A DNA stretch of 64,000 nt from NCBI GenBank assembly GCA_010015805.1, contig ML978128.1:1-64000 (forward strand), in the 5' to 3' direction. Below are positions 52,900-61,780 of the stretch, piece after piece. The stretch comes from Rhizodiscina lignyota (taxonomy: Eukaryota > Ascomycota > Dothideomycetes > Aulographales > Rhizodiscinaceae). Position 1 is the first letter of the stretch. The number at the start of each line of letters is the position of its first letter. The notes under the pieces are model-generated. The model worked only from the letters and a program-made list of their open reading frames with translations, was not told where the DNA came from and did no database searches. The position numbers were made by a program, and so were the translations under genes.

Positions 52900-53000
52900 A
52901 AAGACGAGAAAAAAAAGAGAATTTGATTTCCGCGAGAGTCGAACCCTTCGTAGGAAAGGGCAAAAAAACCTGAACCCCCCAGTCCGTCTCAACGAGGACT
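52900..53000 (-). ncRNA. Candidate Pol III-type transcript or tRNA remnant
   Basis: On the minus strand GGGTTCGACTCT (52946-52935) matches the Pol III B box (GGTTCGANTCC) except near its end. A run of eight T residues follows at 52916-52909, as in a Pol III terminator. Upstream, GGGCTGAGTCC has some likeness to an A box, and short stem-loops can be drawn (AGTCC/GGACT, CCCTT/AAGGG). No cloverleaf closes, so it is not an ordinary tRNA gene. It could be a decayed tRNA or SINE. Confidence 0.25.
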
Positions 53001-53225
53001 CAGCCCCTAAGGGCAAGAGGGGCCACGATAAACTCAGCATTACCTGATGTTTTCCCAACCAGTGCTCGAAAGCACAGGGATTAGAATACGCGAGTTGTAC
53101 ATATAACACAGTATGAAAAATAGCACATACAGGCTGCAGGCATCCCCGGCTCTATCAATACGCCATGTCTCCTCTCTAATTACCTCTTCGGCAACGCAGA
53201 TTAGCTACTTCAGTTCTACGTTTCA

Positions 53226-53272
53226 ACACTTCAACTCGACTACTTCAACTCAATTACTTCAACTCAACTCTC
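53226..53272. repeat. Imperfect 14-bp tandem repeat
   Basis: Three or so units of a TACTTCAACTCAA-like word follow one another upstream of the broken 2EXR copy. Confidence 0.6.
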
Positions 53273-53415
53273 TCTTACCTACACCCCTTCACTTTCAGAC
53301 AGCCCGACTTCATCCGAGTTATCCAACTCTCAGTGCGATTCTAAACCTCTCTCACAGTATCGACAAGTGTATTTTGCCGGAAACCCGGCACACGAGCACG
53401 CGATCCTTACGAACA

Positions 53416-53780
53416 ATGCCATATTATCTTCCATATCGCGCGCGGCCTTCCTCAAGAGCTCCGAGACTTGATCTACGAAGCTCTTCTCTGCCTACCAGGC
53501 GGCCTCGAATTCGTACCAAGATGCACAATTACCCAATACAAGCTAGGAGTTGTTCATTTCAAGCTGGTGCGGAGTTTGGCACATGACAGGTCACAGTACT
53601 CTTCCTGAACTCCAGTTCGAACTAATTATGCTGAGTCGGAGTGGGTATTTCTTTCTCGTAAAATGCAATCATATTTAAGAAACGCTTCTCTTTCGATCTA
53701 ACCAAAGCTATCTCGTTTCTCTCGGCCCTAGCAGCCGGCCAACTTCTTCAGTCGCCTTCGTCGCCCAACTACTCAGGAAA
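53416..53780 (+). pseudogene. Broken third 2EXR/F-box-like copy
   Basis: The ATG at 53416 opens MPYYLPYR, the same start as the genes at 31246 and 50455, but the expected GLPQELRDLIYEALLCLPGG text continues in another frame after an extra dinucleotide in a CGCGCG run near 53440. The shifted frame then reads GLEFVPRCTITQYKLGVVHF before stopping. Weak further similarity (SFDLTKAISFLSALAAG) appears around 53690-53740 in place of the family's second block. The copy is therefore a frameshifted and decayed paralogue, lying on the same strand 2 kb downstream of paralogue 2. Confidence 0.65.
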
Positions 53781-56362
53781 CCAGCGCCCACGTACTCCTC
53801 CACGCGCTCGTAGAATGCCGCTCCCAAAAGTTCTCGAAGAATTGCGCATCGCGCACCGCTCGTCCATAATTTTGGGTATACGTAGTGCAGTCTGCGCGGC
53901 TTTCACACACTGCAGCAATGAACGCTCCTTCTCATGCTCGGCCACAGTACGAAGAGGCGTATCACATTCCGTAACCCATAAAACCCCCTGGACGGCCATC
54001 CGACTCGGACAAAAGTCCTTTCGTGAACCATCGGCGGAGGATCATTCCATCTCGTGGATTCATCATGTTTGCCACGTCGCTTCGCATCCTGGGCGAGTAT
54101 GTCCCTGGCAATGGAATAACACACCTAATAGAACAAAATGCATACCGGACAGATGTAAGGAGGCTTGCGGTCGAGGAGTCGAAGCTCGTTCGCCCAATCG
54201 ATCGACGCTGTCGAATATGATACAGAACAGGTCGTATATACAAAATGGTGTCTGGAGAAGTGAGCAGTCCATGTGTCCCTGCCTCAAAAAGGTGAACATG
54301 TCGTGAATATGGTTGCCAGAAAAGTAGTGCGCTCAACAAGGCAATGAGATGGACAGAGGCAGATTGTCGTTTGCCATTAGTCGAGAGATGCTCTCGCTCG
54401 TGCTGAAGAATAGAACGGCTTCTTACTGCAGCCGTTCACTTGAGCGGCCCAGCTCTTTTGCCACCCGCATGTCTACGAAGAGCAACAAGTCGAGTGCTTC
54501 GTACGCAGCACAAAGGTTTCAGAAGAGCAAATAATGATGAACTGAAGAAGTCGGATATTCAAAGCTTTCAAAATCTCTCTCACATGGTAGCACAGTAGTT
54601 CGTCACTTGTGAAGTAACAACTGACCCTTGCTTATGGCCAGGCTATATTTGGGCACTCTCCGAAGATAGATCTCTTTATACTTTTGATACTATCTACGAT
54701 AGAATTTCTAATAATGCATGGATTGTTGAAGAGCGCTAGTGCCCTAAATTCGAATTCTATATGCAAACACCATCGTGGTTGGAAATAGGGAGAATCACTG
54801 CTCAGCGGATCGTTTGGTGCCCAACGTGCTTGGCAGACATTCATAGATTTAATTTGCGAGGCACGGGACCACGGGTGGAATGAATCGAAGGTGCAAGACT
54901 TGAGAAGTCAAGGCGCCAAGCGACGGTAGATAACGGCACGGTGCCGACTATCATACGAAGTAGACGACGCTTAACCTCTCTCAACAGACTCTGGGTTGTA
55001 CGTTGTCTGCCTAAGAGATGGGGTAGGATCTGTATCGAACCCATATCTGTACAACTGCATTAGCGCTGCAGCATTGCTATTTGCGGGACAGACTCGTGAA
55101 AGGACGAAGTTGAGGTATCGCAGATGGGATCAAGACATAATTGAACTGCCGACGGCTTCTCGACCAAGACAGTGCAAAAGAGACACTTCTGGAATGGTTA
55201 GAAGTAAATTCTCTCGATCCAGACAATGTTGAAGGCTTATTCATCGAGCAGCGCAGTGCAGCAGACTTTCTTAGTCCTTATCACAGCTTACGAGCTGCAG
55301 CGCATGGAACCTATATTGAGCAATTCGAGGAATCCAGCCGGATGTAGTCGCGAAGAAGTCGCAATTTGGGGCATATAAAGGCCTCTCTGGCCCAAAGTGG
55401 AATGTCACTGATTTTGCAGGATTCGTGTGTGGTTAACCGTCTCGACAGTCGCCTCTGCGGAACAATGGGGTCTGGAGGCGAAGAATCTTCCAGGCCAATA
55501 AGGGTAAGGGTCCCGCTCAGCCGCGAGAGATTAAAATAAAACATCTGGGGTTCGAGCCTGCCCTGTCGTAGAGACAGGGACGGTGACACAGCATTTAGCC
55601 GGGAATGCCTGTGATTGCGCAAGTTGCACGCGCAAAATGCAGCCTTTGAAAATGTGAAGAATGCCCCAGCGCTTCGCGGGAGGTATGGTCTCGGTGCAAA
55701 GGAGCAATAAGACGGCAGTGGATGCTCGAGACTAACTGAAGGAGACTTTTGCGACGCCGCTCAGGGGAAAGCTGAAGTGACGGGATGTTTTGACGTACAG
55801 GTTGAAACAGGGTCTGTCGAGTCAAGGAGGCTCGAATGCACTCGAAACAGCCCGGAATGAGGATCCAAGGCCTGCCGCGCAAGTCTCGCCGACGTCTCTC
55901 TGTGCATTCGGGAGGCGTGGGATATCGGTCGCGCAAAGTCGGCGCCGGGGCGAGGCGTAGGCTTTGAAGGGTATTCCGTGAGGCGAGAAGGACGGAAATG
56001 CAGCGTAAGTACAGATACGAAGGATTCATCAGCTCGGTGCAACACGTTTGGAGGTACTGCAGCCATGTGCAGCGGATCGGATGCTTGCGTCAGACAGGCT
56101 GCTCAGCTTTGCCGTAATACGGAGGCTCGGAGTGTGGGACTACTGCATGTGGTGAGACTGGGTGTTGCTGTTGCTGAATGTCACCAACCTTAACCGCTCC
56201 TATTGCGCGCCGAAAGGGGCTAGCGCGTGCGCGGCTGCGCCCCTTGCTGGGCTCGCTTGACGTACAAATAAAGCACGAGGCGCCCGCGGAGCGTTGAAAG
56301 GGACAGCTGGCCTCTCCCCAAGGCTGCCATACTCTATTTCTCTTTGCCGTCACTCTCCAACA
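53781..56362. other. About 2.6 kb without an intact gene
   Basis: Many short frames exist on both strands. One at 55141-55347 (LEVNSLDPDNVEGLFIEQ) looks more like real coding sequence than the rest and may be the remnant of a lost gene. No terminal repeats, RNA gene or known domain could be identified. The right end is the HacA promoter. Confidence 0.4.
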
Positions 56363-56434
56363 ATGTTCCCACCTGTCAACAACCATCAACATGGAGACGA
56401 ACATGTCGCTCTCCCCGATCGAGTCTTTCCTTGA
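56363..56434 (+). promoter_or_regulatory. Out-of-frame upstream ORF overlapping the HacA start
   Basis: An ATG at 56363 opens a 23-codon frame, MFPPVNNHQHGDEHVALPD..., that stops at 56434, overlapping the main start codon at 56391 in another frame. If the transcript begins upstream, ribosomes using it would skip the HacA start, so it could repress translation. uORFs are known in Aspergillus hacA leaders. Confidence 0.6.
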
Positions 56435-57770
56435 CGCTTCTTCCTCTCTTGAGAACAGCACCGCCGCCGAAATGTTCGCCACCTCCATCCCCTCGATCAA
56501 AATCGAGGAGCCGTCCACATCGACCATCACCCCTGACCTCTTGCATCTCCCCTCCTCCTCCTCACCAGCCCCAGAGAACCTCAAGACCGAGTCAAGAGCG
56601 GTCAAGAAGAGGAAGTCATGGGGTCAAGTCCTCCCAGAGCCGAAGACGACTCTTCCCCCTCGCAAACGCGCCAAGACCGCCGACGAGAAGGAGCAGCGTC
56701 GAATAGAGCGTGTCAAGCGCAATCGCCTCGCCGCCCACAATTCGCGCGAGCGCAAACGCGAGGAGATGGACAAGCTCCAAATCGTGAATGACGGCCTCGT
56801 CGCCCAACTGGCTGCGATGCAAAAGCAAATGGCGCAACTCCAGGAAGAGCTCAAGCAGTTCCGAGCAGGAAAGACTCCTGCTATTTCGTCATTCGACTTC
56901 TCTACTACATCCGTCCCATCAACCTCACCCGCCATGACCGCCGTCACCGACGCCAACATCCTCACAACGCCCGAGCTTGGCAACCTCGACTCACCAATGT
57001 CCCACGTCGACGACTTCTCCGGCCCACCAACTCCAGATCCGGAACAGGGCCTGCCTGAGCAGAGCTTCCTCGAATCGACACAACAATCTGCAGCATTGTT
57101 GTGCGACCTGCAGTGTCATTCGAGCAAGCCTGCCTCTCGCAGTCTCTCTTCCCGTCAATGCCCACCATCTCAAACAAGCAGCCCGTCCCTCAGCTCCCTG
57201 AGTTTGACGGCACTGCTCACCATGTTCCTCAACATTCAACTCTTTCTTTCGACCTATTCGACAATTTCCTCAACCTTGACCCGGAGCATTCACAGCATCC
57301 CACAAATGCTGGCAGCACTGTCTATCACGCCAGCAGCAACGTCAACGATCATGTCTTCCCGGACTCTCCGCAGTCACTTGGCACTGACTTACTTGATGAC
57401 CATGCTAGCGAGACTTCAGACTTCCTCAACATCCTCGCCGACCCAGGCGCACCTCTTCATGGTAGCGACGGGTCTGGCTTCGGCACTGAGGCAGGAGATT
57501 TCTCGCAGCTACTCTCACTCGAGAACGTCGGTGTCTAAGCGGCATCGGGTGGATTCGGGGGCTGATCCTAGAGCAACAAGACTTGTGGATCGGGATGCCC
57601 GGCGACGGAGAAGGAGAGAAGCGAGACGTCAATTAAGGGTGTCAAGAACAAAGGGGGAAATACACGAGAGGTGCGATAGTTTGTTAGGTTGCAGCGCAAG
57701 GGAGTCGCGAAGAAGAGCTCAGCGGCATCTTTTGGAGCTGAAGGTCCTCAGTCGGGGTGTCAGGCGTTGA
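56391..57770 (+). CDS. hacA: HacA/Hac1 bZIP factor of the unfolded protein response
   Basis: HacA activates ER chaperone and secretion genes once Ire1 has removed a short exon-internal intron from its mRNA. The unspliced frame runs 56391-57770 (459 aa). The basic region is at about residues 101-125 (ERVKRNRLAAHNSRERKREE) followed by a leucine-zipper helix to about 158. Removing 20 nt (57111-57130) moves translation into a second open frame ending at 57538, giving 375 aa; this frame reads CLSQSLFPSMPTISNKQPVP and ends FSQLLSLENVGV, like known activated HacA tails. The sequence CTGCAGT (57108-57114) fits the Ire1 consensus CNG|CNGN. An upstream ORF overlaps the start codon. Confidence 0.93.
   Translation: METNMSLSPIESFLDASSSLENSTAAEMFATSIPSIKIEEPSTSTITPDLLHLPSSSSPAPENLKTESRAVKKRKSWGQVLPEPKTTLPPRKRAKTADEKEQRRIERVKRNRLAAHNSRERKREEMDKLQIVNDGLVAQLAAMQKQMAQLQEELKQFRAGKTPAISSFDFSTTSVPSTSPAMTAVTDANILTTPELGNLDSPMSHVDDFSGPPTPDPEQGLPEQSFLESTQQSAALLCDLQCHSSKPASRSLSSRQCPPSQTSSPSLSSLSLTALLTMFLNIQLFLSTYSTISSTLTRSIHSIPQMLAALSITPAATSTIMSSRTLRSHLALTYLMTMLARLQTSSTSSPTQAHLFMVATGLASALRQEISRSYSHSRTSVSKRHRVDSGADPRATRLVDRDARRRRRREARRQLRVSRTKGEIHERCDSLLGCSARESRRRAQRHLLELKVLSRGVRR
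57111..57130 (+). promoter_or_regulatory. hacA: Predicted 20-nt Ire1-spliced intron of hacA
   Basis: Cleavage after CTG in CTG|CAGT, in a 7-nt loop closed by GAC/GTC, would be the 5' site. The 3' site falls in a loop closed by CGAG (57121-57124) and CTCG (57136-57139). Any excised length of 3n+2 reaches the second frame; 20 nt is the known length in other filamentous fungi. The 3' site lacks a perfect CNG|CNGN match. Confidence 0.75.
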
Positions 57771-58234
57771 TGGGTCTCACATCAGGTTCTGTTGCTGGTG
57801 CTGGAGGATGCTTGGGTAATACTCTTGAGTATCCTTAAAAAGCATGTACACTAGCAAATGGATTATACACTTATGTGCTACGGCTTAACTTTCTTCGTTT
57901 CCGTTGTACCATTTGTGACGACCTAAATACTGGACGAAGTTCATTGCCGTCCCAAACGTGTCCCTTCGAAAACAACGACTGAATATAACTGTACAGAGTC
58001 AATATTTATGATGACGATCATTACTTCTTTCCTCCCTTTTGCAATTCATGCGTCTCCACTCTCGATCAGACAACAGGACCCAGCGATGACATATGAATGA
58101 CGTCGTTTACGTACTTGCATCAAACCTATGTAGATATAAAACCTCCGCTGAACCTCACGCGACCAATCTAAATCCCATCACAACCATCAAATCCAATCAA
58201 TTGAATATCCACCCAAACGATCATCACAATCAAA
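57771..58234. other. Intergenic region
   Basis: Holds the HacA 3' UTR and the promoter of the small 58235 gene. No other feature is seen. Confidence 0.4.
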
Positions 58235-58526
58235 ATGCCTCGCGACGGATCTGGCGCATCAGACAATGCCATCGAGGCCGGAGAGAATTTGACACACGGC
58301 GTGGGCAAGGAAGAGGTACATGGCAATATATATTTTTTTATTTAGGAAAAATGTTCTTGGAGAGAGCAATCTGACTGTGTTACAGACATCTAAAGTCGCA
58401 CGCGCCGACAAGGTTGCAGAGATGCCAGAGCCAGAGAAGGGCAAGGCCCTCGAGGGGATGAATGCGTCTGGTGGAGGTAGTGCGAATCCCACGAATCCTG
58501 AAGGTCAGGGAGGACGGAGGTCGTGA
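58235..58526 (+). CDS. Small hydrophilic fungal protein (73 aa)
   Basis: Two exons (58235-58315, 58386-58526) flank a 70-nt GTACAT...TACAG intron. The product, starting MPRDGSGASDNAIEAGENLTH and ending GGRRS, has no hydrophobic segment and is rich in Gly, Glu, Lys and Asn (VAEMPEPEKGKALEGMNASG). Proteins with this opening and PEPEKG core are common and small in Pezizomycotina; the composition resembles hydrophilin-like stress proteins. That role is inference. Confidence 0.75.
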
Positions 58527-58746
58527 TTGGGAAGGGTCGAAGTGCGACAGTTAGCCAGAACAAGATCTGGGAAGAAAATGTCGGAGACCGTGGTTTTGCT
58601 CACAGGTCGAAAGTGTGGAGGGGAACTCCGCGAAGTCGAATAAAACTCAATAGATTCAGTTCTACGGTATCTGAAGGTTTAAAGCATTCTGTCCAAGCAT
58701 TTGCGCCAGTTCTTTACTATTACAAGAGTTTTCGTTCCATCATCGC

Positions 58747-59862
58747 TTACGGGCCTTCGGGGGCCGCGCTGCTCGCCAAGTTGCACTGCCGGAAGATCCT
58801 CACTTCATCCGGCGCGAATGCTCCAACAACGGAGTGGATAACGCCCTGATTGTTGAACAGAACCATGTCACCTTCCTCCCAATCATGTGCGTAGACAAGC
58901 TCCGGTGCAATGCCAGGCCGCTGCAGCTTGTAAACAATCTCCCTGACCTTCTTGAGGTCGTCAATGACGGTCCCATCCTTCAGGTGCAGCTTCTCTACTG
59001 CAGACGGATGGACTTGCAGTGCCAGCTGACCGGTCACTGGGTTCTTCCAGCACATCGGGAGCACGAGAACCTTGCTCTCGTCAATTGGTGGAAGATCGGA
59101 CTTTGGGATTTCGAGGCCGTCGGAGACCAAGCCCAGACCGGTGGAAAGAGACTTCGCACCACTCATCCAGATGTAGGGATGCGCGGCATATTCAACCTTC
59201 GTCGTGCGGACAAACTCCTTGTCCTCTTCGGACAGGATATCGTACATGGTGTAGCCCGATGCAAATGCCGTTGTGCCAAGAGGCACCGCCATCTCATCGC
59301 CAGTGCCATCGTCGTACCGCAGCGTCTGGGTGCGGCCCTTTGGAACCTTGACAGCCATGAGGGAAGTCACTCGCGGTGGCTGCAGGTCATAGAGGGCTGC
59401 ATCGATGTGCCATCGGTAGAAGCGTGTGAAGTCCAGGTCCTCTTCCTCCGGAATGGCCGTCTTGTGGAAAGTCTTGTGGTGTGGGTGTTTGAGCTGAATG
59501 TTCTTAAGGCCCTCGAACTCTTCGACGAATCCGTTGCCGATGACCTGGACCTGTGGCTGGTGCGGGATGGTCTTCAGGTCTGGGTGCAGGATGCTGCGCT
59601 TTGCGTCGAGCGTCTTTCCGTGTCCATAATTCTCAGATTGGGGATCGAAGCGCTGTGTCAGTTCGTACTGCGCTTTTGGTGTGGCGTGTGCTTGGTCCTT
59701 GAGGACAAGGACGGAGTGCTCGTAGAGTGCATTGCGGATGACGTCCCAGTCTTCTGCTGAGAGGTTGTTCACATCGAGATTTGTTGCCACCGCGCCGAGG
59801 TTGCGGCGGGAGTTTGGCTGCTGAGGGATAGGTGTGACTTCGATCGATGAACCGATGGACAT
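58747..59862 (-). CDS. xanA: Fe(II)/2-oxoglutarate-dependent xanthine dioxygenase
   Basis: XanA hydroxylates xanthine to uric acid, using iron, 2-oxoglutarate and oxygen, and lets many fungi use purines without xanthine dehydrogenase. The single-exon protein has 371 aa. The TauD-fold metal site is WHIDAALYDL (H152, D154) and VIHSVVGAF (H343), each three residues later than the known ligands of A. nidulans XanA (H149, D151, H340). Long blocks match XanA specifically: GHGKTLDAKRSILHPDLKT, HQPQVQVIGNGF and DGTVIDDLKKVREI. A taurine dioxygenase is the family alternative, less likely given these blocks. The promoter holds a UaY-type site (60171-60184). Confidence 0.93.
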   Translation of the reverse strand: MSIGSSIEVTPIPQQPNSRRNLGAVATNLDVNNLSAEDWDVIRNALYEHSVLVLKDQAHATPKAQYELTQRFDPQSENYGHGKTLDAKRSILHPDLKTIPHQPQVQVIGNGFVEEFEGLKNIQLKHPHHKTFHKTAIPEEEDLDFTRFYRWHIDAALYDLQPPRVTSLMAVKVPKGRTQTLRYDDGTGDEMAVPLGTTAFASGYTMYDILSEEDKEFVRTTKVEYAAHPYIWMSGAKSLSTGLGLVSDGLEIPKSDLPPIDESKVLVLPMCWKNPVTGQLALQVHPSAVEKLHLKDGTVIDDLKKVREIVYKLQRPGIAPELVYAHDWEEGDMVLFNNQGVIHSVVGAFAPDEVRIFRQCNLASSAAPEGP

Positions 59863-60333
59863 GGTGAATATTGCTTAAGGTGAATTTGGCTTTGTGATTA
59901 TGTGTAAACGATCTTGATGAGGGGATGTCTTTGTGATTGTTTTGTGATGATAAGGAAGATAGGCAATTCGGTGTGGAGAAGACGGTTCCTATATACTTCG
60001 ACCTTTGTGATTCTAGATGATGCTCAATAGTGACCTTTACGGCCTACGCCGAGTTAATACACGCCTCCGACCGCGTCAGATACTGTCCCTAAATGTACGG
60101 CCGAGTAAGCGTTAGTCGGAGATAGGAAATCTCAAAATTTTCTGGACTTCGAACGTCTCCCGCCGAGACATCGGAGGTCGCCGACGAGGCTTGCACGTGA
60201 CCGGTAACGAACATCGAACTTCAACTATTGGAGGAATAGCCTATCAATTTACCGTAGCATCAGCGGAGTAATACATAGTATTACACCTCTGGCAACACGA
60301 AACCGATGTCACTGGAGCAGAGAATCAATCACC
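59863..60333. promoter_or_regulatory. Divergent promoter with UaY-type and GATA sites
   Basis: At 60171-60184 the text TCGGAGGTCGCCGA fits TCGG-N6-CCGA, the binding site published for the purine activator UaY of A. nidulans. HGATAR words for the nitrogen regulator AreA occur at 59948-59953 (TGATAA), 59957-59962 (AGATAG) and 60120-60125 (AGATAG). This supports purine-inducible, nitrogen-regulated XanA. The cyclin gene on the other side may not respond. Confidence 0.7.
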
Positions 60334-61288
60334 ATGGCACCAGAGGTGCGACCTCCATCTCACCTCTCGAATCCGCTCGCCACTCTTGAGCAATTGTCGA
60401 CTTCAGGATCCCAACTCGATGGTATTTCAGCGGATCTTGAGACATCAATTCTCTTCGCCGGGGCAACATTGACTCAAGCTGCGGGGATACTGCTGCACTT
60501 ACCTCAGGACATCATTGCCTCTGCCATCGTCACGTATAGTCGATTTTGGGTTGGTGCTGAAGGCGGCAGTCTTCGCGAATATGGCGCCAAAGTAAGAACT
60601 CTATTCCCATCATCTGACAATGCCTCACAGTGCTTAGGATATATCTGCTGCATCGATCTATCTGACAGCCAAGCTCTCCGCATTTCCGAAGTCTCCACGG
60701 AGCGTGCTGAACGTCTATTCGTTCCTAGCCGCTGTTCCATCGACCTTCACGGACCTCGACAAGTTCTCCGAATTGGATTACGAAGAGTCATGCTACCTAT
60801 CCGAAGGCGCTTATCAGTCTCGGCGCAACCTGCTTACGAAAATGGAAACCATCATTCTCCGGGTTCTCGGCTTCCAAACGCATGTTGCATTGCCGTATGC
60901 TCTCTGCATCAACTATCTGCAAGCATTGGACGTGTTCAAAGGCCCTTCTGGGAAGGCCCTTGCATCAAAGGCTTTTGAGTATTTGAATGCATCTCTGTTA
61001 AACCCGCAACTACTCTACCTCACTCACCAGCCACCGGCACTTGCCACGTCTGCCATATATCTCGCTGCGCGGGAAATAGGCGTCAAGCTGCCTGAAGAGG
61101 AATGGTGGGAGGTATTCGACACCGATCGAGAAGAGCTTGGATTCCTGGTTGTGGCAATGCTAAGCATGGAGGGCTTTGTGGGGGAGGAGAAGGGTAAATG
61201 GGAGGGCGGCTCCGTGCCGCTCACTGTTGAGGGCGTGGAGAAAGAGATCGAGCGGCGGAATGGCGTAAATGGACACGACACCCTTTGA
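60334..61288 (+). CDS. Cyclin-domain protein (cyclin L/Q-like)
   Basis: Two exons (60334-60591, 60638-61288) around a 46-nt GTAAGA...TTAG intron give 302 aa. The joined N-terminal cyclin fold reads LTQAAGILLHLPQDIIASAI, VTYSRFWVGA and DISAASIYLTAKLSAFPK. The second fold has METIILRVLGFQTHVALPYA and ALATSAIYLAAREIGVKLPE. It resembles transcription-linked cyclins more than mitotic ones; L-type and Q-type cannot be told apart by eye. The intron is short but joins the fold without loss. Confidence 0.8.
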
Positions 61289-61780
61289 TGATTTTCTTGC
61301 ACCAGACTTGACCTATTTGCAAATCATAATAGGCTTAACCTCCCAGGCTCAGAGATCAGCAAGCTCTGTCTTAGTGTCAGCCAGCTTAACACCACCTCAC
61401 TATGCAAGTCATTCAGCCTCTTCGTCCGAGAAGTATATTTTAACCATCACCAGACGCCCATTTGGCGGATGAATTGTCCGAAACATGTAAATTTTCAGAG
61501 GTTCGCGTGGACTCCACACGTGGGCCCCCCGACCACAACCAAACAGTAGCTCCGTTGGCGGGCATGATTCCGTCATATACTTACCTTTGTTCGAGTGCGT
61601 AAAGTTTTAGACATCGGTCCACACTACGGAAGTAGTCCAGGCTATAATCATACGTACTATCCACCGGGGGGCACCCTGTGTAAGTATACGCCCTTCTGAC
61701 TCGCACAACATTTGCAAAGTCAGCGACAGTAATATGTGTGCATTCTGCTCGTCATCGTAGGTATGGCTGATGACTGCCCA
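61289..61780. other. Convergent intergenic region
   Basis: A 492-bp gap between convergent genes. I see only the expected 3' flanks. Confidence 0.4.

Noticed and set aside
52935-52946. Full tRNA gene at the B-box match
   Set aside because: No T-arm or acceptor stem pairs properly, so only a weak Pol III-like call is kept.
53815-54306. 163-codon plus-strand frame downstream of the broken 2EXR copy
   Set aside because: No family resemblance; the minus strand is equally open.
55545-55575. tRNA T-arm-like GGGGTTCGAGCC on the plus strand
   Set aside because: The flanks do not pair into a T stem and no other arms are present.
58834-59760. 308-codon frame antisense to XanA
   Set aside because: XanA is unmistakable on the other strand; this is a codon-bias shadow.
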